Assembly: GCA_026770585.1 (NCBI GenBank)
Contig: MU646515.1
Span: 399,608 to 411,683, forward strand
Source of the DNA: Baffinella frigidus
Taxonomy: Eukaryota; Cryptophyceae; Cryptomonadales; Baffinellaceae
Length of the DNA: 12,076 nucleotides
Direction: 5' to 3'
Both the position numbers and the translations under genes were made by a program. Shown here piece after piece: positions 1-11,000 of this stretch. Every line of letters starts with the position of its first letter. Position 1 is the stretch's first letter. The notes beneath the pieces were generated by a model. That model ran no database searches. It was not told the origin of the DNA and worked only from the letters and a program-made list of their open reading frames with translations.

Positions 1-6
1 ATGTCA

Positions 7-111
7 TTATCGTGGGGTGGGTAATGTCGAGGTTGGCACCTTGGGTGGGTGGGAAATGTCGACTTCGAGTAGCGCGACTCCCGGGAGGTGGTGTAGCAGC
101 TCCCAGTCGTG
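7..111 (-). CDS. Exon XII, C-terminal coding exon
   Basis: The exon follows an acceptor CAG (complement of 112-114) and opens in phase 0 with HDWELLHHLPGVALLEVDIS, then a proline/threonine-rich tail. It ends with TAA at 9-7, directly followed in frame by TGA at 6-4. The phase matches exon XI, which ends with a complete CAG codon. The 34 codons make a plausible C-terminus. A competing donor AAG|GTGCC at the PPK codons could end the exon earlier, so the last 10 residues are less certain. Confidence 0.7.
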   Translation of the reverse strand, partial: HDWELLHHLPGVALLEVDISHPPKVPTSTLPTPR

Positions 112-699
112 CTGCGGTTGGGGGTTTGGGGTTTGGGGTTTGGGGTTTGGGGTTTGGGGTTTGGGGTTTAGGGGTTTAGCTTTGGGGTTTGGGGTTTAGG
201 GTTTGGGGTTTGGTGTTGGGTGTTTGGGGTTTAGGGTTTGGTGTTTGGGGTTTCGGGGTTTAGCCAACCTGGTAGAGGTTGGCATGGCCCTGGACTTGAG
301 GTGTCCCGTCTTCGTTGGGGCGTACGTATACGTGCAACCCTAGCACCAGACCCTCAACCCCAGACCATAAACACAGTGCACTCGCCACGCTCGATCAGGT
401 GATAAACCCCCCAAAAATCCTAAACCCCAAACCCTGAAAAGCTCAACCTAGGCGGGAACATCTCGGGAGAGAGTGGCGTGTACCTGGTAGAGGTTGACAT
501 GACCCTGGACTTGGGGTGTCCCGTCTTCATTCAGCCGTACGTACACGTGCAGCACCTGGTGGTTTGGGGTTAAGGGTTTACGGTGCACTTGGTTGACAGT
601 GTGGGGTTTAGGGTTTGGGGGTTGGGGCGTAGGTTTCAGGTGTTGGGGCTACAACTGAGACGGAGATGGACCATCAGCTCTCCCTCTCTCTCTCTCTCT

Positions 700-731
<32 letters not shown>

Positions 732-2032
732 CCCTCTCCCTCTCTCTCTCCCTTGCCCTCTCTCTCTCTCCCTCTCTCTCTCTCCCTCTCTCTCTCTCCC
801 TCTCTCTCTCTCTCAGCGCTGGGGTGTATCACATGCATACCTTGCGCTGCACCCGAGAGAGGTCCAAATGGTCTGCCAGAAGCGCGAAGGACGAGTCCAT
901 TAGGTGTAACTCGGTCGCGCCCTGTTTGGGGTTTGGGGTTTGGGGGAGAGGGGAGAGGGGAGAGGGTTTAGGGTTTAGGGTTTAGGGTTTAGGGTTGAGG
1001 GTTTAGGTTTCAGGGTTTAGGGTTTAGGGTTTAGGGTTTAGGGTTTAGGGTTTGGGGTGTAGGGTTTAGGGTGTAGGGTGTCGGGGTTTCGCGAACCTCG
1101 AGCATTGCGGCATAGTCGAAGATCACGTTCGAAACCGGGGATCCTGGGTTAGGGTTTAGGGTTTAGGGTTTAGGTTTTATGGTTTAGGGTTTAGGGTTTA
1201 GGGTTTAGGGTCGAGGGTCGAGGGTCGAAGGTCTAGGGCGTTGTGTTTAGGGTTGAAGGTGTAGGATTTACGGTTTAGGGTTTACGGTTCAGGGTTTAGG
1301 GGTTAGGGTGTAGGATTGATGGTTTATGGTTTATGATTTAGAGTTCAGTAAGCAAACCCTAAACCCTACACACCAAACCCTCAACTCGAAGAGTGCGTGA
1401 TAAACCGGCGACACACCGACAGTGTACTGTCAGGCTGGATACGTTCTGGGAGAGGCGCCTTCGTTCGGATGGTACACATGCAACCTGCGACACAACTGTT
1501 AGAGCGTGTGCGGTAATTGTGGTCCGTTTTGGACGTGCGGTTTTCCCGTTTTCCAATTTTGATTTGTACCAGAAGTGTCCATGTAAAGTTCGTAAATCAT
1601 TTTAAATCGACACTTCAGGTACAAATCAAAACCGGGAAACGGGAAAACCGTATGTCCAAAACGGACAACAATTACCGCAAACGCTCTACTGTCAGGCTGG
1701 ATACGTTCTGGGAGAGGCGCCTTCGTTCAGATGGTACACATGCACCCCCCTCTTTTAGGGTTTCGGGTTTCGGGTTTCGGGTTTCGGGTTTCGGGTTTCG
1801 GGTTTCGGGTTTCGGGTTTCGGGTTCAGGGTTCACCTTCGTTTGGATGGTACACATGGAGACCCTTCCGCACTGCGCTCCGGTCGATCACGAACCTGCTT
1901 TCAGGTTTCGGGTTTCGGGTTTCGGGTTTCGGGTTTCGGGTCTCAGGTCTCAGGATTCGTGCTCTTTGTGTTTCGTGTTTCGTTTCTTGTGACTCGTGTC
2001 TCAGGTTTGGGGTCTGGTGTCTCGGGTGTCGG

Positions 2033-2082
<50 letters not shown>

Positions 2083-5011
2083 CATATGCAGACCCTTCCG
2101 CACTGCGCTCCGGTCGATCACGAACCTGCTTTCAGCTTTCCGGGGTTGGGGTTTGGGGTTTGGGGTATCGGGTTTTGGGTTTTGGGGTTTCGGGTTTCGG
2201 GTTTCGTGTCTCGTGTCTCGTGTTTCGGGTGTCGGGTTCGGGGTTTGGGGTGCAGGGTGTCGGGTTCAAGGTTTCGTGTTTCGGGGTTCGTGCTTCGTGT
2301 TTCATTTTTCGTGTTTCGGGTTTCGGGCTTCGAGTTTCGGGTGTCGGGGTTCGGGTTTCAGGTTTCAGGTTTCGTCTTTCGGGTTTCGGGTTTCGAGTCT
2401 CGAGTTTCGGGTTTCGGATTTCGGGTTTCAACTTTCGAGTTTCGGGTTTCGTGTGTCGGGTGTCGATTTTCGGCTTTCGTGTTTCGGGTTTCGGATTTCG
2501 GGTTTCGGGTCTTGGGTTTCGGGATTTAAATTCCGGGTTTCGGGTTTCGGGGTTTCGCACTCTCGGCGTGGGTCGTCGTGCAAGAACGCGTACTCTCCAC
2601 CCTCTGCTGGAAGACCCCCATCCAAACGGGCCAGCGCTATCGCCTTCGCCTGCCATCACGCATGAAGTGGGGTTGTTCTTCCTCCCATCATTGGCAGACT
2701 CTGGAAGTTATCTAGTAGAAACGCGCTGCTTGCTTTCGGTTGGCACTTTGTTGCCTCTGTTGCCACCAAGAGCGAACGCTCTTCGGAGGCGGGCTCTCTC
2801 TCTATCGGACACACATAAAATCACGAAATTACGAGTGTTACAGAGCAGAATCCGCCATCGCCTTTGCCTGCCATCGATTTCATTTCGGCACATCAATGCA
2901 CCGTTATCACTTTTTGTGCGGTGTTAGCTTTTATTTGTGGCATGTTGGGGTGGATATGCTATGTTAGTCATAAAAGCCATGCCTAACACAGCATAAAAGT
3001 GATACGGATTCAGTAATCACGTAACACCTCCCCTCCTCAGCGCCACTTTCTCCAGCAAAAAAATAAGGCCGACTTACACACAATGATTAATCTTCGTATA
3101 CTCCTACTATTCTTGTTATACCTCGGCGGCTGGATCGCGGGTCAGGTGCCAGTTCTGTCAGCGCGATCTGCAGGGCAGCCCCAACAGTAAAGCTCGTCTT
3201 TCTATTATTCGTGGTGCAAATCGTGGCACACACAAGAGAAAACTCAAGACGGGATTTGCGGGCACGGTACATCGGCGTCTTGATCGCGACTGAGATTCCA
3301 GTGTTCCCATCTCGAGGTGTAGGGCAGCCACCAACAATAACGGTCGGCTTACACACTCTTATAGAGATCTTCTTACACCCTTACTAGTCGTGTCATACCC
3401 TTACAATTAAGGTCGGTTTACACACTCTTATTGATCTTCTTATAATCTTACAAGCCGTTTTAATATTACTAGTCGTGTTATAATACCTCTGCGTCTTGAT
3501 CGCGGCTCAGATGCCAGTGTTCCCATCTCGAGGCGTAGGGCAGCCCCCCGTGTCTGTACAACATTTCCGCAAATGAGAGGCCCCAACAAGTAAGGTCGGC
3601 TTACACACTTTTATTGGTCTTCATATAATCTTACTAGTCTTGTTATGCCCTTACTATTCGTGTTATATATCCTTTCTAGTCGTGTTATATATCCTTACTA
3701 GTCTTGTTATACACTTACAAGTCTAGTCATACCTCGGCTTCTTGATCGCGGCTCAAATGCCAGTGTTCCCATCTCGAGGCGTAGGGCAGCCCCCCATGTC
3801 TGTAGAACAACTCCGCGAACGAGAGGCCCCCTGTCAGCAGCGCCTGCCGCAGATGACTTAATTAGTCGATAGTTGACTAATTTCAAGAGTTGACTGATTT
3901 TCCAGCGCGAGGTGTAGGGGAGCCCCCCGTGTGTGTAGAACAACTCCGCGAACGAGAGGCCCTCTGTCAGCAGCGCCTGCACAGAGGCGAGTCCGTCACA
4001 TGGCTATATAATGCCACATGCTAACGCCAGCGGACCCCTTAGCCTACGGTAGGAACCCCCCCTCCTCCTACGACGTTTGTTTTTAAAAGGTCTTTAAAAG
4101 TCGTAGGAGGGGGGCTCCTACCGTAGGCAATCCGTAGGCTCTAAGTACCTCGCTGGCGTTCGCTTTTCAGATGATATAGCCGTCACGCAACGTAAGTCGA
4201 CTGGTTTCAGGAGTTGACTAATTTCCCAGCGCGAGGTGTAGGGAAGCAGGTTGTGGTGGTAGAAAAGCTCCGCAAACGAAAGTCCTCCTGTTAGGAGCGC
4301 CTGCCACAGTTGACTAAATGAGTCGATAGTTGACTAATTTCAGGCTGCCACACCACAAAGCGGGCTACGCAGGGGGAAAAGCTTCAGAATCAAGGCATTT
4401 CCGGTTACCTTATCCGTAGGAACCCCCCCTATGTTCCTACGGATTGCCTGCCGTAGGGTCGTAGGTCTTGTCGCTTAGGGGTTATTCGAAACCCTTTCGA
4501 AGTCAACTGTATGGGTTGATTACGTCCAGGCTGCTCTGGTACAAACGTGCACGCTTTGGTCATCGTCCTAGTACACGCGGTGTGAGGATTAGTCGACGGT
4601 TCAACCGGGGCGGCGTAGCGGGGAGAGCTGTCTTTATGGTAAATTGCTTTACATAAATTCCAAGAGGGACTCGGACCCTATGTGGGGGTGCATGAAGGGC
4701 GGCCGTGTTGGTGCAAACCAAGGTCTCTCTCACTCCCCTTTGCAGTAAATTGGTTGACCGGAACTCGAGAGGCTCCGGACCCCTGTCGACGAGGCCTCCT
4801 CAAAAGGGGTGAGGCTTGTGGAAGCCGAGCCTGAGCTGCGCGCCGCAGCTGATTTGCTTTACAAAAACATGCTTTACATAAACTCGAGAGGGACACGGAG
4901 GGGTTTAGGGTAGTGGGTTTGGGGTACCACAGTGAGGAAGCATGCTTGTCAGCAGGGTAATTTTCTTTACGGAAACTCGAGAGAGGGAGGGAGAGAGAGA
5001 GAAAGCGAGCG

Positions 5012-5057
<46 letters not shown>

Positions 5058-8000
5058 CGAGAGAGAGTGAGAGAGAGATAAGGGACACTCACCCCAGTGG
5101 AGGAGGCGTGCTTGTGGAAGCCAAGCCTCAGCTGAGCGGAAAACATGGCACATGCACGCACGGCACAGAGACACTCACCCCCGTGGAGGAAGCGTGCTTG
5201 TGGAAGCCGAGTCGGAGTTGTGCGGCGCCGTGCGCCTCCAGGAAATAGTCCGCCCGCTTGTGCATTACCTGCTCTCCGTGCGAAGTATTAGTCGCGGCCC
5301 TATTTGATTGATTCGGGAACCCAGGGTCCGTAATTGATTGATTGGAGAACGCTAAGTCCCTAATTGATTCATAGATGCATTGATTCATTGATCCATAAGT
5401 TCATAGATTCATTGATCGATTCGGTAGAGGAGCTGTGCGGCACCGTGCACCTCCAGGAAGTAGTCCACCCGCCTGTGCATGATCTGCATCCCGTGTGGTT
5501 CCTCAGTGAGGACGCATCAGCCAGGAGTTCTAATTGATGAATTTGATCACTCCACGTCCCTAATTATTGAATTTGTTGGTGCCTCGCACGGAATCCGAGG
5601 CGGGGTTTCACTCTAGGTCCCTAATAGATTAATTGAATCATTGATTCATTGATCGATTCGGTGGTGGAGTTGTGCGGCACCGTGCGCCTCTAGAAAATAA
5701 TCAGTCCAATTGTGGATTATCTGTTCGGTGCGATGTATTAGCTAGGGGAAATCCCTCACTCCTCATGTCAAAACCAAATCCCTCACACCTCACGCCAAAC
5801 TCGAATCCCTCACCGGCAAAGGTAGGCACCCGCCAACAGAAGAGAACTTCTTTGAGGTCGGGATGGAGGAGAGAGGTCGGGATGGAGGAGAGAACCGGAT
5901 CGGGATGGAGGCGCCTCCTTCTTTTCACCGAGACTAACGGCCCAGCCTTTAGTGTCCATCTTTTCGCAGAAGAGAACCGGATCGGGACGGAGGCGGCTCC
6001 TTTTTTTCACCGAGACTAACGGCTTATCCTTTAGTGTCCATCTATTCGCCCCTGTAAGAACCCCCTAGGTCCCTAAGGGTTCCTCATGTCGAAATCAAAT
6101 CCACAAAGGCATCCTCGACGGCAAGGACCTCGCCATTCGGATCATCATTCGGAACAAGCCACTTTATTGCCTGAGTGTGCTTTACAATATGTAACCTGGT
6201 ACTTGAGTTTGCTTTACAATATCGTACCTGGTATTCGTCCTCGACAGCGAGGATTACGATGTTTGGAACATCGCGGAACAACCGCGCGACGCTCCACGAG
6301 TAGTTGGCCATGGCCACAATAACCCAAATTGGTAAACGTTGGCGATTCTGGTCAAATTTTACCACGTTTTTGTTAATTCGGCGATGCGTTTCGGCGGCCG
6401 ACTTCTGTGGGAAGCGCTGGTACCTGGTACTCGTCCTCAACAGCGAGGATTTCGACGTTGGGAACATCGCGGAACAGGCGCGCGACACTCCGCGAGTAGT
6501 TGGCCATGGCCACCAGTTTGACCAGTTTGTGCTCGCGCGCCAGGCTGCGAACCGAGGGAAGGAATCAGTCGACGCGTTTGACCAGTGCGTGCGCACGTGC
6601 TGGGCTCGAAGAAAAGAAAAACATAAGGACATGCTAGTGAACAGTCGAGCCCCTCCACACGAGGCTATCCATGCGAACATAATAAATGTCGATTTTAAAT
6701 TTTGTGGGGAGAATTGGTCACGTGGCGCCCGCTTTGTGGGCGCCACGTGACCAAACATATCAAAATTACTACATAAACGCTTACAATCGACATTTATTCT
6801 GTTCGCATGGATAGCCTCGTTTGGCTACCCCTGCGTTCCAGACAAAAGATTTATTACACTTGCTCGAAGTGAACGCTCTACAGACTGTAGAGCGTAACCA
6901 ATCAAACCATTATTACAAACGCCGGTAAATAAACGCCACACACCCGCTGGAGCGAAGACAACTGTACGGTGGAAGAACGGCGGAGTTTTGTTTTCACTGG
7001 AGCAACACAAAAGGGTGTCCGACACGGGAAGAGCAGAGGAGAGTGGAAAGAGGAGAGAGGCGGGACGGAGATAGGAGTAAGGAGGGTCAAGAGTTTAGGG
7101 TTTAGGGTCTAGGGTTTAGAATTTAGGGTTTGGGGTTTGGGGTTTGGGGTGTAGGGTTTAGGTTCAGGGGTTAGGGTTTGGGGTTTGGGGTTTAGGGTTT
7201 AGGGTTTAGGGTGTAGGGGTGAGGGGAGATAGGACCTGCGCACAAGGCCAGCTGCCACGATGTGATCCCCCAGCCTGTCCAGGTTGCGGATTTCGCGTTT
7301 AGGGTTTCGCGTTTTCGCGTTTAGAAATTTGAGGGTTCAGGGTGTGGGATTTGGGGGTTTGGGGTTAGGGTTTGGGGTCTGAACGAGGCCCGCTGCCTCG
7401 ATGTGGTCCCCCCGCCTGTCCAGGTTTAGGGTTTAGAGTTTCTCAGAAGTGGATATAAACGGCTTCATTTTTTTCAATTTCCCATTTTCGGTGTCCGACT
7501 TCTCTGCACAGCGATGTCAGGGTTTGGGGTTGGGGGTTTGGGGGGTAGGGGTTAGGGTTTGGGGTTACAAGGCCTTGTGACGTGACTGTCACGATGTGGT
7601 CCCCAGGCCTGCCCAAGGTGCGGGTTTGAGTTTAGGGTTTAGGGTTTAGGGGTTGGGGTTGATGGTTTAGGGCTTGGGGTTTAGGATTTGGAGTTGACTG
7701 TTTAGGGTTGAGGGTCTATAGTTTATGGTTGAGGGTTGAGGGTTTAGGGTTTAGGGTTTGCCCACCGCACCCTGCGTTAATCTCGAGCTCGTGGACTAGC
7801 GGTTCTGATTCCTCGGAAAGGTTTTCAGGACCACTTTCCTTTTCTTCGAGGTCCACTTTCCACCGGAAATTGGTAAAATTGGTAAAATTGGTGGGCCCTG
7901 CAGGGGTTCTGCTCAGAGTTAGCCACCCTGGAGGGGAGTTGCGGCCAATCCCGAATAACCCTTGATCGCAAAAGTTGACAGGATTTGTACCACTAAAATA

Positions 8001-11000
8001 CTTATTAGACCTTTTTGTACCAGATCCATTCATCACGGTGCCACCGCCGGAAGGTGGCATCTCAATGGGTGTTGACTTAAGAATGCTCAAAATACCCTAA
8101 TGTTCCCTCCAGCGTGGCCCATGAGGTCAAGCATGCATGGCGGCTGTGTTGGTATTCACGAAGGTCTCTCTCCGCTGGGCCCTGCAAGAGTATCCGAGAT
8201 GGTGGTAGACGACCGTTTTTGTAAAGCGACTGTAGTCTCTCAATAAGGGAGTCTCACCCGAGGTGGTGGTAGATGACGAGGGTCGGAAGGTGCTCTTTCG
8301 GAGGCGTCCAATTGACTTTTGAACACCCCCCCAAGTTAACTTTCGAACAACCAGGTTAAGGTTATTCGAAAGTTAACCGTGAATCCAAATTGACTGTTGA
8401 ATAACCCACCATCAACACAATAAAGGTCTCTCAGGTCTCTCATTAATAACGGTCTCTCATTGATAACAAGAAATATCCAGAAATAAGGGTCTCTTATTGA
8501 TAAGGATCTCTCATCAATAAGGGTCTCTCTCGCGGCACCCGAGATGGTGGTAGATGACCTGTTGTGTAAAGCGACTCTGGTCTCTCAATAAGGGAGTCTC
8601 ACCCGAGGTGGTGGTAGATGACGAGGGTCGGAAGGTGCTCTTTCAGAGGGGTCCAGCAGATCGTCTGACTCTCGCTCAGGACCCCTCCTCCGGACGCGGG
8701 ACGCATCTTACGGGTGGGTTGTGTGCTATGGTATAGCTACGTCGAGGCTAAGATAGCAAATCCCACCCTTAAGACAACAGAACCCGGTGGTTTAAATCAA
8801 CAAGGGAAACAGTAGAGATCTCTCGCTCGGTACCCGAGGTGGTGGTAGATGACGAGGGTCGGAAGGTGCTCTTTCGGAGGCGTCCAGAAGAACGTCTGGC
8901 TTTCGCTCAATACCCCTCCGGAGGCGGATCGCAGCACTAACCGAACCTGGTTTGGGGTTTAAGGTTTGGGGTTTACGGTTTAGGGTGTAGAGTTTGGGTT
9001 TTATGGTTTATTATTTAGGGTTTAGGGTTTTATTATTTAGGGTTTAGGGTTTAGACGAGACAACCACCAGCCGTACCTGAAGAGGTTGGGGGTGCTTAGG
9101 CCAGGAACATTATCCAGAGGCGGTCCTGTCCATCCCGAGGCTGATCGCAGCACTGACCAAACATGAGGGGGGGTATTTAGGTCAGGAAACTTCTCCCGAG
9201 GCGGGCCTGTCCATCCCGAGGCGGGCCTATCCGCCTCCGCAACGCGATCCGAAAGCAAAAATGCTTTCTCTGCAGTCCTTTCTACGGAAGGGCGTGTCGT
9301 TGGCATATGTTGGGCGAAATTAAAACCTAAAGGACCTAAAGGGCCGCGGAAGAGAGAAGGGGTCCAGAAGATCGTCTGACTCTCGCTCAATGTCCCTCCT
9401 GAGACAGAACGTATCTTACGGGTGGGTTGTGTGCTATGGCATAGCTATGTCGAGGCTAAGATAGCAATTCCCACCCTTAAGATAACACAACCCGGTGGTT
9501 TGAATTGAGTTTTTTGTTTTAAATTGATTTTTAAATTGATTTTTTTTACTAACCGTACCTAGACGGCGCGTGGTGCTCATTCAGGGTGCAGGATTTCGGG
9601 TTTCGGGTTTCAGGTTTCACGTTCAGGGTTGAGGCGTTCGGGCTCAGAGAGTAGAGTTTAGGTCCGGAGGAGGGGTCCTGAAAACAGTCTATTTTCGAAA
9701 ATAGGAAAGCTTTCGCTCAACATTCCTCCAGACGCGGAACGAAGTACTATCCGAACCTGTTTTGGGTTGAGGCGTTGAGGAACATTATCCCGAGGCGGGC
9801 CTGTCCATCTATACGCCCGCCTCGGAAACGGCACGCAGCTGTGTGTGTTGAGTAACGTGACTGCTCTGCCAGTGTCAAAGGCGGTTTGACACTGCAGTCC
9901 CGGCAAGCTATGCAGTTTCCGTGGAGTTGATTCCAACCCTCCTGGATTTAGTAGTGTTTCATGGGCGATGACCCCCCCCACCCCCCGGTGAAGATCCAGA
10001 AATTTTTGAACAACCCCGTCGGACGTCGAACCAAGCACTGACCGACCCGGAAAAGGGTGGTGGTGCTTAGACGGCCTGGAAACGAAGGGAGCTTTCTGCT
10101 GTAAGCAAACTCCCAGATCGTAGGTAGGCGGCGCGCCGGGGACCTCCCTCACCCCTCACACCTCACCCCTCGCCCCTGACCCCTGACCCCTGACCCCTGA
10201 CCCCTCACTCCTCACCCCTCAACCCTCGCCCCTGACCCCTGACCCCTCTCCCCTGACCCCTGACCCCTGACCCCTGACCCCTGACCCCACACCCCTCACC
10301 CCACAACCCACACCCCTCACCCCTCACCTAGCCCGCCAAAAAAAAGTGGCAAAGTGCTCGAGGTGCCCGCAAAACAGAGTTTATTTTCCAGTAACTAACA
10401 CTAACTGCTGCAAGGGGGCGCTGGCCATGCTGTGAGTGTTAGTTGGTGTCCTGGTTGCGTCCCCGGACCCTGAACCTGAAACCTGAAACCCAAAAGTGGG
10501 AGAGTTCGCAGGTAGGAGGAGCGTCTGACACTTCGAGCGGCACCGCCAACGGATACCGCACCTTTGTTTTTAAACAACCCCTAAGATAACCCATTTTTTT
10601 AAAAAAATAGGCTATCTTAGGGGGTGGTTTTGTGCTATGGTGCAGCTATAGCGAGGATAAGATAGCACATTCCACCCTTACCATGGCACAAAACGGCATT
10701 TAAAACTAAAACAGGGTGCGAGATTAGAGAGGACCAGAGGACCGTGTGGGAGATTTCGAAGGCAGGCGGTTTCGCGTTTCAGGTTTCCAGTTCAAGGTTT
10801 GGGGTGTAAGGTTCATAGGCTAACGGCCTGAAAATGGGGTAGTTAGGCATACGGCATTGCCTAGGACCTCCTACCGTAGGCCGGGGGATCCTAGGACCAA
10901 AAAGTCTCGGTCTACGGTAGGAGGTCCTAGGCAATGCCGTAGGCCTAACTACCCCATTTTCAGGCCGTTACCCTATTAAGGTGTAGGTATACCATGTGTG

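Larger units (their letters stand above)
3858..4345. repeat. GTCGATAGTTGACTAATTTCA repeats
   Basis: The unit AGTCGATAGTTGACTAATTT occurs at 3862-3882 and 4321-4341, with the related GTTGACTGATTT (3890-3901) and GTCGACTGGTTTCAGGAGTTGAC (4197-4219). Each abuts an exon VI copy, so it marks intron sequence duplicated together with the exon. Confidence 0.6.
4638..4992 (+). repeat. Four dispersed CTTTACATAAACTCGAGAGGGAC units
   Basis: TAAATTGCTTTACATAAATTCCAAGAGGGAC (4640-4670) recurs as TAAATTGGTTGACCGGAACTCGAGAGG (4745-4771), GCTTTACATAAACTCGAGAGGGAC (4870-4893) and TTTTCTTTACGGAAACTCGAGAG (4962-4984). The role is unknown; each lies near an exon V relic. Confidence 0.6.
7285..7762 (+). repeat. 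Heptamer arrays in intron II-III
   Basis: TTTCGCG at 7290-7320, TTTGGGG/TTAGGG at 7345-7380, 7428-7440 and 7517-7568, and TTTAGGG with variants at 7625-7762. The exon III relics are islands between these runs. 7441-7515 is unique sequence. Confidence 0.8.

Noticed and set aside
583-971. Serine/leucine/proline-rich proteins over the CT tract
   Set aside because: Pure low-complexity translation of a microsatellite; exon X on the other strand explains the conserved part.
925-1345. Chromosome end (telomere) because of TTTAGGG arrays
   Set aside because: Arrays are short, degenerate, of both polarities, interrupted by coding exons and spread over the whole window, so they are interstitial.
1421-1744. 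A retroelement with LTRs, because 57-bp direct repeats flank 205 bases
   Set aside because: The direct repeats are exon VIII fragments, and the interior is a hairpin without coding capacity, primer site or polypurine tract.
1517-2927. Two overlapping plus-strand frames of about 380-400 codons (FRVSGFG repeats) and minus-strand PETRNPK frames
   Set aside because: They follow the TTTCGGG heptamer, which is stop-free in all six frames and gives the same seven codons in each. The real exons VII and VIII are on the minus strand within the same stretch.
3345-3735. CRISPR-like array of 21-bp repeats
   Set aside because: Units are adjacent and diverged without unique spacers, in a eukaryotic intron setting.
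4678-5174. Serine/leucine-rich minus-strand proteins over the GA tract
   Set aside because: Low-complexity translation; only the short exon V pieces at the edges have support.
5672-6019. Plus-strand 115-codon frame (EENRIGTEAAPFF type)
   Set aside because: It begins in antisense of an exon V relic and continues in an 80-bp tandem duplication; no other support.
6304-6750. Plus-strand 148-codon frame over the exon IV cluster
   Set aside because: Antisense of exon IV; it shows no conserved pattern between the copies and has no splice logic.
8554-8736. Plus-strand protein with PEVVVDDEGRKVLF, repeated three times
   Set aside because: It looks protein-like, but it is the antisense of exon II. 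Silent changes between copies, splice signals and family motifs fit the minus strand better.
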